Assembly (NCBI GenBank): GCA_965247915.1
Contig: OZ252048.1
Coordinates: 310,001-374,000, forward strand
Origin: JAKZRT01 sp965247915
GTDB lineage: Bacteria; Pseudomonadota; Alphaproteobacteria; Rhodobacterales; Rhodobacteraceae
Length of the DNA stretch: 64,000 nt
Direction of reading: 5' to 3'
Numbering within the stretch: position 1 is the first letter of the stretch; each line of letters opens with the position of its first letter. Below, one piece after another: positions 1 through 8,244 of this stretch. The translations under genes and the position numbers were made by a program. The notes under the pieces are model-generated. The model was not told where the DNA came from and ran no database searches. It saw nothing but the letters and a program-made list of their open reading frames with translations.

Positions 1-175
1 GCGCATGGCAGGGCGACAGGTCCGACCAGGTGTTGATGATGGCGATCACCGGCTTTCCGTGCCAGTCCTCGGACCCGAGGCCCATTTGCATCATCCGGCT
101 GCGATGCCCCATCGAACGCAGGTCGTCGGGCGCCAGCCAGCGCGCCGATCGCAGGTCTTCATACTTTTTGGCCAC
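1..175 (-). CDS. IlvD/Edd-family dehydratase, N-terminal part
   Basis: The first 58 codons of a leftward gene that runs off the window. The reading contains GHRSRMMQMG and, near the edge, NTWSDLSPCHA, the N-terminal signature of the [Fe-S] dihydroxy-acid / sugar-acid dehydratase family (IlvD, Edd, L-arabinonate dehydratase); the cysteine in SPCHA is an expected cluster ligand. These enzymes remove water from dihydroxy acids or aldonic acids to give 2-keto acids. The frame is closed upstream by a TAG at about 190, and GTG at 175 (reading V/M-A-K-K-Y-E-D-L) is the only good start, preceded by a G-rich stretch. The substrate cannot be decided from this fragment; the motif spacing looks more like the sugar-acid branch than IlvD itself. 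Confidence 0.75.
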   Translation of the reverse strand, partial: MAKKYEDLRSARWLAPDDLRSMGHRSRMMQMGLGSEDWHGKPVIAIINTWSDLSPCHA

Positions 176-517
176 ATCAGCCCCCCGAATGTCCTACCGG
201 ACCTTGCCGTGATTTCCCCGGCCGCGCCAGAGGGGGTGAGCCCAGAGCGAGATGAGATTGCTTTGAACCGCCTGGATTTTGCCCTTCCCGGGGCTTCAGC
301 CCCGGATCGCGCCTGCCCGCCCCATGGCGGGCGCGATTCTCGCCCCCGCCCGGTCAGGCGCAATCCTCGGTGTATTGCGGCAGCATTTCAGTCCAACGTC
401 ATCGTGCTTTAGGGGTGCCGAAAATGCGATTAGAATTTGGCGAACAATCAATCCTCCGCAACAATCCGCGTTTAACCCGCCGCGCCGATACTCCTGCGCG
501 AAAGGGGGGCAGCGCTT
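176..517. promoter_or_regulatory. divergent intergenic region with two hairpins
   Basis: About 340 bases without a gene, between the leftward dehydratase and the rightward RTX gene, so both promoters should lie here. Two perfect inverted repeats sit side by side: 288-305 (8-bp arms ccggggct/agccccgg, 2-base loop) and 315-332 (7-bp arms gcccgcc/ggcgggc, loop ccat). No T-tract follows either, so they look more like a REP-type repeat or RNA structure than a rho-independent terminator. A purine-rich ribosome binding site (aaagggggg, 501-509) precedes the RTX start. Confidence 0.4.
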
Positions 518-3292
518 GTGATCGTTCCCGTGCATTCCACGACGCTGGATGGCTTTCCGCTGGCCGAAAGCCAGATCATCTCGGATCTGACCACCGCGGA
601 AACGTCGGGCGGAACCCGCCTGGCGTCGATGTCCTATGCCGCTGACACCTGGACGCTTTTCGATCTTTCGGCCACCGGCAACCCGGCGTTCGACCAGACC
701 CAGCCGCTGAGCCAATCCGCGGTCCCGCTTGGCGGCGGCGCTGACATGGTTTCCGGCGATCTGGACGGGCAGCAGTTTGCCGTCGTCGTTGGGCTTTCCG
801 GAGCCGACTTGGCGTTCTACTCGGTCAACGCCGACGGCACGCTGTCCGAAGACCTCACCCTTGCCGGGGACCTGACCGCACTGGCCAGCCTTGATGCTTT
901 CCTTATCACCGAAAGCGCTGGCACTGGCTACGCTATCGCTGCCGATCACGCCAGTGGTGCGCTGAATGTCTATGTGAAACAGGGCGCGAGCCTGACCCAG
1001 GTCGCCGCAGCGCCGCCTGTGCCCGGCATCGATGTCGCCGACTTTGCGCATCTCACCGCGATCAGCACGCCGAGCGCCGATTTTCTGCTGACCGCAAGTC
1101 TTTCGGACAATCAGGTGGTGGCTTTCCGCATCGACGCGGGCGGCGCGCTGAGTGCGACCGGGTCGCTCGGTCAGGCCCAGGGCCTTGGTATTCAAGCTCC
1201 GTCAGCCCTGGCCACCGCCACCATCGACGGGCGCGACTTTGTGCTTGCCGCCGGGTCCGGCAGCAATTCGATATCTGTATTCGAACTTGACGCGACCGGC
1301 GCCCTGACCCCGACCGATCACATCATCGACGACCTCGCGCGGCGCTTCGACCAGATCACATCGCTGGCGGTCAGCGTCGCAGGGGACCGGGTATTCGTCA
1401 CCGCCGCCGGTGCCGACGACGGTTTTTCGCTGTTCTCGCTGTTGCCCGGCGGACGGCTTTTTCACGAGGCCAGCGTCGCCGACAGCGCCGCCGTGACGCT
1501 TGACAACATCACCGATATTGTCAGCCACATCGCCGGTGACACGCTGTCGATCTATGCCGCCAGCCAGTCCGAGCCGGGGATCACCCATTACACCGCCGAT
1601 CTTTCCGCGCTTGGCTCGGTGGCGACCGGGACCGGGGCAGATGACGCCATAACCGGCACGGCGGACGATGACGTGTTGCACGGATTTGACGGCGACGATG
1701 CGCTGACAGGTGGTGCCGGGAACGACATCCTGCTTGACGGGGCCGGGTCCGACACCCTGACCGGGGGCACAGGGGCCGACAGTTTCCTGCTCGCCTTCGA
1801 CGGCGCGCGCGACACCATCACCGACTTTGATATGGCGCAGGACCGGCTTGATCTGTCGGAATACTTCCTCTTTCAGTCCGCCGCCCAGCTGGCCGTGCAA
1901 TCAACCTCCTGGGGCGCGACGATCAGCTATGCGGGCGATATCACCGACATCTACACCAGCAGCGGCGCGCCGCTGACCCGCAGCGATTTTCTCGGAATCG
2001 AGCTTGTGAACCTCAGCCGTATTTCGGTCGGGTCACTTTTTGCCCCGCAATCGGTGACCGGAACCGCGGACGACGACGATCTTTTCGGTGGTCTCGGCGA
2101 TGATACCCTGACCGGGCTGGCGGGCGACGACGTGCTTGCGGGCGGTGCCGGTGGCGACCTGATCGACGGTGGCCCGGGGTTCGACACGGCGTCCTACCAT
2201 TTGTCGCTTTCCGGCCTGACCGCCGATCTGGCGCTTTCGCACCTCAACACCGGCGAGGCGGCGGGGGATGTTTATGCGGGGATCGAGGGCGTTGCGGGGA
2301 CGGATTTTGGCGATGTGCTGCGCGGGGCTTACGGGGCCGATTGGCTGAGCGGCGGCGGTGGCGATGATTTTCTCTTCGGGCGCGCAGGCGACGACACGCT
2401 GACCGGCGGGGCCGGCGACGACAGCTTGCGCGGCGGGCTGGGGGCGGATCATCTGGATGGCGGCACCGGCTTTGATCTCGTCGATTACCTGCAATCGCCG
2501 GCTGGTCTGACGGTTGATCTGGCCCTTTCGCACCTCAACACCGGCGAAGCGGCGGGCGACAGCTCTCAGGGCATCGAGGGGCTTTGGGGCTCGGTGTTCG
2601 CCGATGTGCTGCGCGGCACCTATCTGGGCGACGCGATCACCGGCGACGCCGGCGATGACCTGATCTTCGGGCGCGCCGGGGACGATACACTGACCGGGGG
2701 CCCGGGCGACGACAGCTTGCGCGGCGGGCTGGGGGCGGATCATCTGGACGGCGGCATTGGCTGGGACTGGGCCGATTATCTGCAGGCGGCGGCGGGCGTG
2801 ACCGCCGATCTGGTCTATTCCGCCACCAACACCGGCGAGGCGGCGGGCGACACCTATTCCGGCATCGACGGGCTGATCGGATCGGAGTTCGGTGACGTGC
2901 TGCGCGGCGGCTGGGGGGCCGAGAGGCTCGAGGGGCGCGGCGGCGACGACACCCTGATGGGGCGCGCGGGCGACGATGTGCTGGCCGGGGGGATGGGCGA
3001 TGACGTGCTGACCGGGGGGATGGGCGATGACGTGCTGACCGGCGGACCGGGGGCGGACGCGTTCCACTTCGACGGCGGCCACGACCAGATCACCGATTTC
3101 GAGGCCTCAACCGACACCCTGGGAATTGACCCCGGCCTCTGGGGCGGCGCGGGTTGGTCGATCACCGACATCCTGGCCACCGCCAGCTCGCAAGCGCAAG
3201 GCCTGACCTTCACCTTCGACGCCGCTAACACCCTGCTACTGGCTGACATCACCTCCGCATCCGAGATCAAAAACGGTATCTTTATTCTTTGA
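518..3292 (+). CDS. RTX-repeat secreted protein with beta-propeller-like N-terminus
   Basis: A 924-aa acidic protein. Residues about 1-370 are a series of short beta-rich repeats typical of propeller (lactonase/Ig-like) modules. From about 375 onward come glycine/aspartate nonapeptides (GGAGNDILL, GRAGDDTLTGG, GGMGDDVLTGG), the calcium-binding hemolysin-type repeats of proteins exported by type I secretion; the protein has no N-terminal signal peptide, as expected for that route. Three modules of roughly 100 residues repeat (each with a NTGEAAGD core near 580, 680 and 775). A 44-base stretch is identical at 2414-2457 and 2705-2748. Start is GTG at 518, chosen because aaagggggg lies 8 bases upstream. 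No type I transporter genes are visible nearby. Likely role is surface-associated or extracellular (adhesin, matrix protein or enzyme); no catalytic motif was recognised. Confidence 0.85.
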   Translation: MIVPVHSTTLDGFPLAESQIISDLTTAETSGGTRLASMSYAADTWTLFDLSATGNPAFDQTQPLSQSAVPLGGGADMVSGDLDGQQFAVVVGLSGADLAFYSVNADGTLSEDLTLAGDLTALASLDAFLITESAGTGYAIAADHASGALNVYVKQGASLTQVAAAPPVPGIDVADFAHLTAISTPSADFLLTASLSDNQVVAFRIDAGGALSATGSLGQAQGLGIQAPSALATATIDGRDFVLAAGSGSNSISVFELDATGALTPTDHIIDDLARRFDQITSLAVSVAGDRVFVTAAGADDGFSLFSLLPGGRLFHEASVADSAAVTLDNITDIVSHIAGDTLSIYAASQSEPGITHYTADLSALGSVATGTGADDAITGTADDDVLHGFDGDDALTGGAGNDILLDGAGSDTLTGGTGADSFLLAFDGARDTITDFDMAQDRLDLSEYFLFQSAAQLAVQSTSWGATISYAGDITDIYTSSGAPLTRSDFLGIELVNLSRISVGSLFAPQSVTGTADDDDLFGGLGDDTLTGLAGDDVLAGGAGGDLIDGGPGFDTASYHLSLSGLTADLALSHLNTGEAAGDVYAGIEGVAGTDFGDVLRGAYGADWLSGGGGDDFLFGRAGDDTLTGGAGDDSLRGGLGADHLDGGTGFDLVDYLQSPAGLTVDLALSHLNTGEAAGDSSQGIEGLWGSVFADVLRGTYLGDAITGDAGDDLIFGRAGDDTLTGGPGDDSLRGGLGADHLDGGIGWDWADYLQAAAGVTADLVYSATNTGEAAGDTYSGIDGLIGSEFGDVLRGGWGAERLEGRGGDDTLMGRAGDDVLAGGMGDDVLTGGMGDDVLTGGPGADAFHFDGGHDQITDFEASTDTLGIDPGLWGGAGWSITDILATASSQAQGLTFTFDAANTLLLADITSASEIKNGIFIL

Positions 3293-3309
3293 AGCGTGGC
3301 GCGCGGCGC

Positions 3310-3802
3310 TCAGGCGGGGCGGGCCATGTTGGCCTCGTGCTGGGTGATCGCCGCATCAATGTCTTCGTAGAGCGTCAGTTGGCCGCCCTCCAGAACCGCC
3401 CCGGCGGTGCAGACCTGACGGATCATCGCCATCGAATGGCTGACCACGGTCGCCCCGGCGCTGGCCAGCCGGGCCTGGAAAGGCGCCGTGGATTTGTCGC
3501 GGAAGGCGGCGTCGCCGACGGCGGTCACCTCATCGACCAGATAAGTGTCAAAGGCGATACCCATGGACACGCCGAAGGCCAGCCGGGCGCGCATGCCCGA
3601 AGAATAGGTCCGAAACGGCATGTGAAAATGCGGACCCAATTCGGCGAAATCCTTCACGAATTCGATCAGCTCGGTGCGGCTGACACCCTGCAGACGCGCC
3701 ACGAATCTGGTGTTCTGGGCGCCGGTCAGCTCGGGGTGGAACGACCCGGCAAAGCCCACGGGCCACGACACGCTGACGCTGGCGCAAAACGCGCCCGCAA
3801 TC
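3310..3802 (-). pseudogene. kpsT: capsule export ATPase KpsT, 3' part (split gene)
   Basis: C-terminal two thirds of a KpsT/Wzt-type ATPase that energises capsular polysaccharide export. Visible: VSWPVGFAGSFHPELTG after the N-terminal core, the ABC signature YSSGMRARLAFG, Walker B-like YLVDEVTAVGD and the switch histidine in VVSHS. The first part, with Walker A, is 17.9 kb away at 21708-21887; the element 3803-21707 lies between. Joining the two halves across the 9-bp duplication does not restore one frame: a single extra base in the gcgcc run near 3783 would explain it (DCGRVLR followed by SVSVSWPVG). So the gene carries an IS insertion plus a frameshift, or a sequencing error. It converges on the RTX gene with a 17-base gap. 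Confidence 0.85.
3794..3802. repeat. 9-bp target-site duplication, left copy
   Basis: cccgcaatc directly abuts the left IS terminus (GGCGTTGTTGCA begins at 3803). The same nine bases follow the right IS terminus at 21708-21716. Nine bases is the duplication length known for the IS903 subgroup of the IS5 family. Confidence 0.85.
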
Positions 3803-4903
3803 GGCGTTGTTGCACGGATCGGGTGTCAAGTGTTAACACAGGCTTTTGCCACGTCCACGGATATGCTTAATGCCGCATAAATTCAACACCTCCCGCCGGC
3901 ACAAGTTTGCGAAGAAGAAATATCGGGTGACGAACTGGTGCGGGTATAATGAAAGCCTGCGAAATCGTGGTGATTTGACGGTCTGGATCACAGGGGATGC
4001 GCGAAAGCACTGGGCAGCACCACGGCGCAGGTCACGCGGCGGCCAGCCGCGATACTCGGATCTGGCGATCACGACGTGCCTGACGCTGGGCATGGTTTAC
4101 AGGTTGCCGCTGCGCCAGACCCAAGGGCTGATACGCAGCATATCAAAGCTGATGCTGCTGGAAATTTCAGTTCCTGATTTCTCGACCCTGTCGCGCCGAG
4201 GGCGTGGTCTGAGCCTTCCGGCAAGGCCCAAAATCAAAATAACAGATCCGGTCCACTTGGCCATCGACAGTACGGGTTTGAAGGTTTTCGATGAGGGTGA
4301 GTGGCTGCAAAGCAAGTATAATGTAAAGGCCAAACGCAAACGGTGGCGTAAACTTCACCTTGGTCTGAACCTTGTGACTGGCGATATCGTTTGTTCGGAT
4401 TTAACGCTGGATGACGTTGGCGATCCAACAGTGCTGCCTGATCTATTAAATCAGATTGGCACTCCGGTCTCCCGGTTTATAGCGGACGGTGCCTACGACG
4501 GCGCACCGACCAGTGACTTGCTTAAGGCACGATTTGGCGAGGCGGTTGAAATCATTATTCCTCCACCGAAGAACGCCATTCCAAGCCCGCAATCCAAGTG
4601 TTTTCCCTCACTTCGAGACCGACATATTGTTAAAATTCAAACTCATGGCCGCATGGCCTGGCAATCTGGCAGTGGCTACAATCAGCGCAGTAGAATTGAG
4701 ACACAGATGGGGCGCTGGAAGGCTATTATCGGGCCAAAACTGAAAGCCCGCTGTTTCGAAAATCAGCAAACGGAGGCTAAAATCGGCGTCGCCATTCTCA
4801 ACAAAATGACCGAACTCGGCCGACCCGTGTTCAAACAAATCTCATAGCCTGTATCACGGGTAAGGGCGGCTTGCGACTATTGTCTGATCCATGCAACAAC
4901 GCC
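3803..4903 (+). mobile_element. IS5 family (IS903-type) element, copy 1, intact
   Basis: 1101 bp with terminal inverted repeats GGCGTTGTTGCAYGGATCR at both ends (mismatches only at the Y and R positions). It carries a single transposase gene reading inward toward the cargo. It differs from copy 2 at a handful of bases in the shared 647-bp left part, so the two copies are close but not identical. Confidence 0.88.
3870..4847 (+). CDS. IS5 family transposase
   Basis: 325-aa DDE transposase starting MPHKFNTSRRHKFAKKKY. The catalytic acids are visible in AIDSTGLKVFDEGEW, in FIADGAYDGAPT and in YNQRSRIETQMGRWKAI, in the usual IS5/IS903 order and spacing. ATG at 3870 is preferred to the upstream in-frame ATG at 3846 because family members begin MPHKFN. 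The gene ends 56 bp before the right inverted repeat and appears complete and functional. Confidence 0.92.
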   Translation: MPHKFNTSRRHKFAKKKYRVTNWCGYNESLRNRGDLTVWITGDARKHWAAPRRRSRGGQPRYSDLAITTCLTLGMVYRLPLRQTQGLIRSISKLMLLEISVPDFSTLSRRGRGLSLPARPKIKITDPVHLAIDSTGLKVFDEGEWLQSKYNVKAKRKRWRKLHLGLNLVTGDIVCSDLTLDDVGDPTVLPDLLNQIGTPVSRFIADGAYDGAPTSDLLKARFGEAVEIIIPPPKNAIPSPQSKCFPSLRDRHIVKIQTHGRMAWQSGSGYNQRSRIETQMGRWKAIIGPKLKARCFENQQTEAKIGVAILNKMTELGRPVFKQIS

Positions 4904-5288
4904 ATAGGCCAGCAATCCGGCATCGGAGGTGATGCGAGAACCTCAGAACTCAAGCTTCACGCGGTGGTCAAAATCGAGCCTCAGAGGACCATCGATTGAT
5001 TCACCCGTTGGGTTCTCAACAGCCGTCTCGTGCGAGACAGATTAAGCTGTTGATTATTCTATTTGATTCGCCACAAAACCACAGTAAATTGCCGCGTCAT
5101 CCGGTGAATGCGGGTTGAGAATGGTGAAGGCCGCGCCCGACGCGGACCTTGCATTAGAGCCGACCTGTAGTTTGAAGACCAGCGTGGTCAACGAAGCGGG
5201 CGAGGAGTGCCCGACCGGGACCGCGACGCCCTACACGGTTCCGCCAAAAACTGGGCCAAGCCGCTCCCGGATTGAGAGGCGCCCGAGT
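4904..5288. other. gene-free cargo border
   Basis: 385 bases between IS copy 1 and the aldo/keto reductase stop. The first 90 bases are open on the plus strand from the IS border to a TGA near 5000 (ending LKLHAVVKIEPQRTID), which looks like the 3' end of a gene cut off by the IS; I do not recognise it. The remainder shows no supported gene; the 69-codon open frame at 5115 has no start signal and no resemblance to a known family. Confidence 0.4.
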
Positions 5289-6257
5289 TTAGGTCACCGC
5301 TTCGGTTCGGTCGGTGGCGGGTAGTGGCGTGCGCGACAGCGCGGAAATTTCGTCTCGCAATTCGGGTGTCATGACGAACTCGGCGGCCTCAAGCGAGGGG
5401 CCCAACTGCTCAAGATTACGCGCGCCGACGATGGGACAGGTGACGGCGGGATGGGCGCCCACCCAGGCGACGGCTGTACTTATGGGGTGAAGGCCGCGAT
5501 CCCGGCAAAAGGCACTGAAGGCTTCGGCAGTTTCGCGGTACCAGGTTTCGGCATATCGGCGGGCATACTTATCGCGGCTCAGCCGTGAACCAGCCGGTTC
5601 GGCGCCGCCGTCATACTTGCCAGTGAGAAGGCCACTACCGAGCGGACTGTACGTCATAACGGCGAGTCTCTCTTCGATTGCCAGCGGCAGGATTTCCGAT
5701 TCGACCTGCCGTTTGACCAGGCTGTACATCGGCTGCACTACATCGAAGCGGGGCCAGCCTCGAAGCGCCGAAACACCAAGCCCCTTGGCGATCTGCCAAG
5801 CGGCGTAATTACTGACGCCGAGATAGATGACCTTGCCGTCGGCGACGAGCTTCTCCAACGCCCGCAACATGTCCTCAAGCGCGACCGACCCGTCCCACTG
5901 GTGCATGAGATAGATGTCGAGGCGATCGGTTCCGAGGCGCTTGAGGCTGGCTTCGACCGCGTTGGCGATGTGACGGCGGTTGGTGCCGCGGTCGTTGATG
6001 TCGTCGCTCATCGGATTGAAGCACTTGGAAGAAATGACGAGATGGTCGCGTTCGCCCGCAATGAGGCGCCCCAGGATCTCCTCCGAACGGCCGGCGGAAT
6101 AGGTGTCGGCGGTATCGAAGAAGTTGATACCGCGGTCGCGGCAGGCGGCGTAGAGCCGACCCGACTCGCGCTCATCGGCGTCGCCGCCGAACGGCGCGGT
6201 GCCGAAACAAAGTTCTGAGACCTGAACGCCGGTGGAACCCAAGAGTACGTATTTCAT
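5289..6257 (-). CDS. aldo/keto reductase
   Basis: 322 aa, complete TIM-barrel NADPH-dependent oxidoreductase of the aldo/keto reductase superfamily. The catalytic tetrad can be seen: Asp and Tyr in FFDTADTYSAGRSEE, Lys in LVISSKC, His in IYLMHQWDG; the C-terminal PIVGARNLEQL is the usual cofactor-binding loop. It reduces an aldehyde or ketone sugar-like substrate that cannot be named from sequence. It is the last gene of the leftward cargo operon, 112 bases after the TIM-barrel isomerase. A gtgagg ribosome binding site lies upstream of ATG 6257. Confidence 0.88.
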   Translation of the reverse strand: MKYVLLGSTGVQVSELCFGTAPFGGDADERESGRLYAACRDRGINFFDTADTYSAGRSEEILGRLIAGERDHLVISSKCFNPMSDDINDRGTNRRHIANAVEASLKRLGTDRLDIYLMHQWDGSVALEDMLRALEKLVADGKVIYLGVSNYAAWQIAKGLGVSALRGWPRFDVVQPMYSLVKRQVESEILPLAIEERLAVMTYSPLGSGLLTGKYDGGAEPAGSRLSRDKYARRYAETWYRETAEAFSAFCRDRGLHPISTAVAWVGAHPAVTCPIVGARNLEQLGPSLEAAEFVMTPELRDEISALSRTPLPATDRTEAVT

Positions 6258-6369
6258 CGATGAGCCTCACTTCCCTTCATACAGTCGGGGCAAATGCGTT
6301 TGACCCGGAAAGGCTGCGGCCGCCTACCAAGTGAACATGAGCGAAGATCCACAACACCGGCGCGCCGGC

Positions 6370-7221
6370 CTAATCGGCAAGCCCGACCTCCGCCAACCAT
6401 TTGGCGGAGGGCAGTATATCCGCCGACTCCCTAAGCTCCAGCAGAAGCCTTGGCATGTCCGGCAACTCCGCCAGGGCACCGAAAACCGAGTGCCACATGA
6501 TGGAACCGCGGCCGATCTGCCAGTGCCGGTCGGCGAAACCGTCGCAGTCCTGAAGGTGCACATGGGACAGCATCGCGCCGGCGGCCCGAACATAGTGATC
6601 CACTGGCGGCGCTCCGGTTGCGCCGTGAGCATAGTGGGCATGGCCGGTGTCCAGCGACACTTTGACGGCCGGGCTATCGAATGAGCGGGCCAGCGCAACG
6701 CGGTCGCGCGGATCCTTGTCTTCAACATTCTCGATCACGATCACCACGCCTTCGTCTTCGGCCCGCTTGACAACCTCCCGCAGCGTTTCATGGACGCGCT
6801 CGATCTTGTTCGCACGTCCGCCCGGGCCGCGGTCCAAATTGTGCCAATCCCACGTCCTGTAAGGACTGTGGACCACCATATGGCCGGTCCCCGGACTCCC
6901 CGTAACCGCCAGGCATGCATCGAGACCCGCATGAAGGCGCGCCTGGGCGATAGCGCGAATGTCGGGATCGGGGGCGTCCAGCTGGAATCCCTTACCCGGT
7001 CCGTGGATGCCGACGCGTCCGCGATGACCATCAAGCTTACCGCGCACTTTCTCAACCAGCGGCGACCAATCGGTGCGCAAGGCGTCAACCAGGTAGAAAT
7101 CCCGGATTTCCACGTCACGGTCGTTGTCCATGAGAAATGCCAACAGACCGTCGATACGCTCCAAATCGTCCGCCCACACGGCGGCACCGACGACCGGCCG
7201 GCAGTTGGAACCTTCAGGCAT
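6370..7221 (-). CDS. sugar phosphate isomerase/epimerase-like TIM barrel protein
   Basis: 283 aa, xylose isomerase-like TIM barrel (AP endonuclease 2 superfamily). Metal-ligand motifs are visible: VIVIENVED, VSLDTGHAHYAHG and LSHVHLQDCDG followed by HWQIGRGSI. Members isomerise or epimerise sugars, inositols or related acids. ATG at 7221 is preferred over the longer in-frame start at 7287 because ggggtgg sits just upstream and the first 22 codons of the longer form look non-coding. It lies in a leftward operon with HAD, alcohol dehydrogenase and transaldolase genes, which suggests a carbohydrate-like intermediate. Confidence 0.8.
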   Translation of the reverse strand: MPEGSNCRPVVGAAVWADDLERIDGLLAFLMDNDRDVEIRDFYLVDALRTDWSPLVEKVRGKLDGHRGRVGIHGPGKGFQLDAPDPDIRAIAQARLHAGLDACLAVTGSPGTGHMVVHSPYRTWDWHNLDRGPGGRANKIERVHETLREVVKRAEDEGVVIVIENVEDKDPRDRVALARSFDSPAVKVSLDTGHAHYAHGATGAPPVDHYVRAAGAMLSHVHLQDCDGFADRHWQIGRGSIMWHSVFGALAELPDMPRLLLELRESADILPSAKWLAEVGLAD

Positions 7222-7495
7222 GACGCCACCCCACATCCAAACCGAGCTCTGCACCGAGCGCTGAGCCCATCGCGGCCTAGATATCACAGCTTCTCGCCGC
7301 GTGCCAGACGAGCGTTGATGTCCTCAATCACCGCTGACTGCTCTATCTCACAATCTGAACTTTCCCTGCCGACGATCGCTCGTTCAGGCACTTACGTCTT
7401 CGACCACACGTGCCAGAAACTCTAATCAGAAATGGCCCAGAACTAGGGGCTAGACATCGGAATGTTCGGATCGTCAGTGTCAGGCCGGCGCATTA
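7222..7495. other. intergenic with a possible gene remnant
   Basis: 274 bases between the HAD and TIM-barrel genes. On the minus strand, 7391-7284 is an open stretch of 35 codons with a GTG start or upstream stop, ending INARLARGEKL then TGA. It reads like the C-terminal tail of a larger protein rather than a gene in its own right. I do not recognise the family. It may mark a deletion inside the operon. Confidence 0.3.
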
Positions 7496-8224
7496 TTAGA
7501 GAAACTCGCTCTCAATAAGCTCCGGCAGCTCTGCTACACTGGAGATTACGTGTGTATGCCGGTACCGCCCCCAGGCCTCGACGGGCCTGGGCCCGCTGAG
7601 CACGCCAATGATGCCGCGGCAGCCTGCGTTATAACCTTCCAGCATATCAGCCGGCGTGTCGCCAATCTTAATCACCTCGTGTACATTCTGTACATCCAGC
7701 TCGCTCATGGCGTGGTATATCATGAACGGCGCCGGCCTGCCTCTTTCGCCGGGCACATGTTCGACATCGACAGCGACATCAACGAGTCCGTCCTTCACCC
7801 AGCCCAGCCCGTCCATGATAGCGGTCGTGACGTCACGATGAAAGCCGGTGTCGGTGGCGACCTTGATGCCGTGGTCGTGACACCACTTGAACGTATCGAC
7901 AGCCCCCGGCACCTCTCTGACCTCGTTGCGGTAGTGGTCGATCATGATTTCCGTATACCGGTCGAATATCGTCTTGGCTTCCTCATACGTTTCGGGATCT
8001 TTGGCCTTTTCGAAATCCTCTATCTTGAGGTCCTTGCCCTGTGCCCTGGAAATCAGGAACTGATAGAGATGAATCTTATTGGTGCCCATATTGAGCAGTA
8101 TCTCGTCGGGCGTGGTGTCCAGGTTGAACTCCACTGCAGCCTTGTACAGGCAATCCCGTACACCGGTATCGTCGTGGACGGTCGTACCAGAAAGATCGAA
8201 CATCACCATGCTTACTTTGCCCAT
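7496..8224 (-). CDS. phosphonatase-like HAD hydrolase
   Basis: 242 aa HAD-superfamily hydrolase. Motif I is FDLSGTTV: the nucleophile Asp is present but the usual second Asp (DxD) is Ser, as in phosphonoacetaldehyde hydrolase (PhnX), where it is Ala. The cap region has MGTNKIHLYQFL, resembling the MG..K..H segment that carries the Schiff-base lysine of PhnX. Motif III/IV is IKIGDTPADMLEG. It therefore belongs with PhnX or the PhnX-like clade, which cleave a C-P bond or dephosphorylate small molecules. A strong aaaggag precedes ATG 8224. It sits 20 bases after the alcohol dehydrogenase, in one operon. The substrate is inferred, not shown. Confidence 0.78.
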   Translation of the reverse strand: MGKVSMVMFDLSGTTVHDDTGVRDCLYKAAVEFNLDTTPDEILLNMGTNKIHLYQFLISRAQGKDLKIEDFEKAKDPETYEEAKTIFDRYTEIMIDHYRNEVREVPGAVDTFKWCHDHGIKVATDTGFHRDVTTAIMDGLGWVKDGLVDVAVDVEHVPGERGRPAPFMIYHAMSELDVQNVHEVIKIGDTPADMLEGYNAGCRGIIGVLSGPRPVEAWGRYRHTHVISSVAELPELIESEFL

Positions 8225-8244
8225 CAGGAGTCTCCTTTCGCAGC

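Noticed and set aside
296..1195. Long minus-strand open frame over the RTX gene
   Set aside because: Mirror image of GC-rich repeat coding; no start signal, no protein-like pattern, and the plus strand is clearly coding.
5115..5324. 69-codon open frame at the cargo border
   Set aside because: No ribosome binding site, no recognisable sequence, and it overlaps the aldo/keto reductase end.
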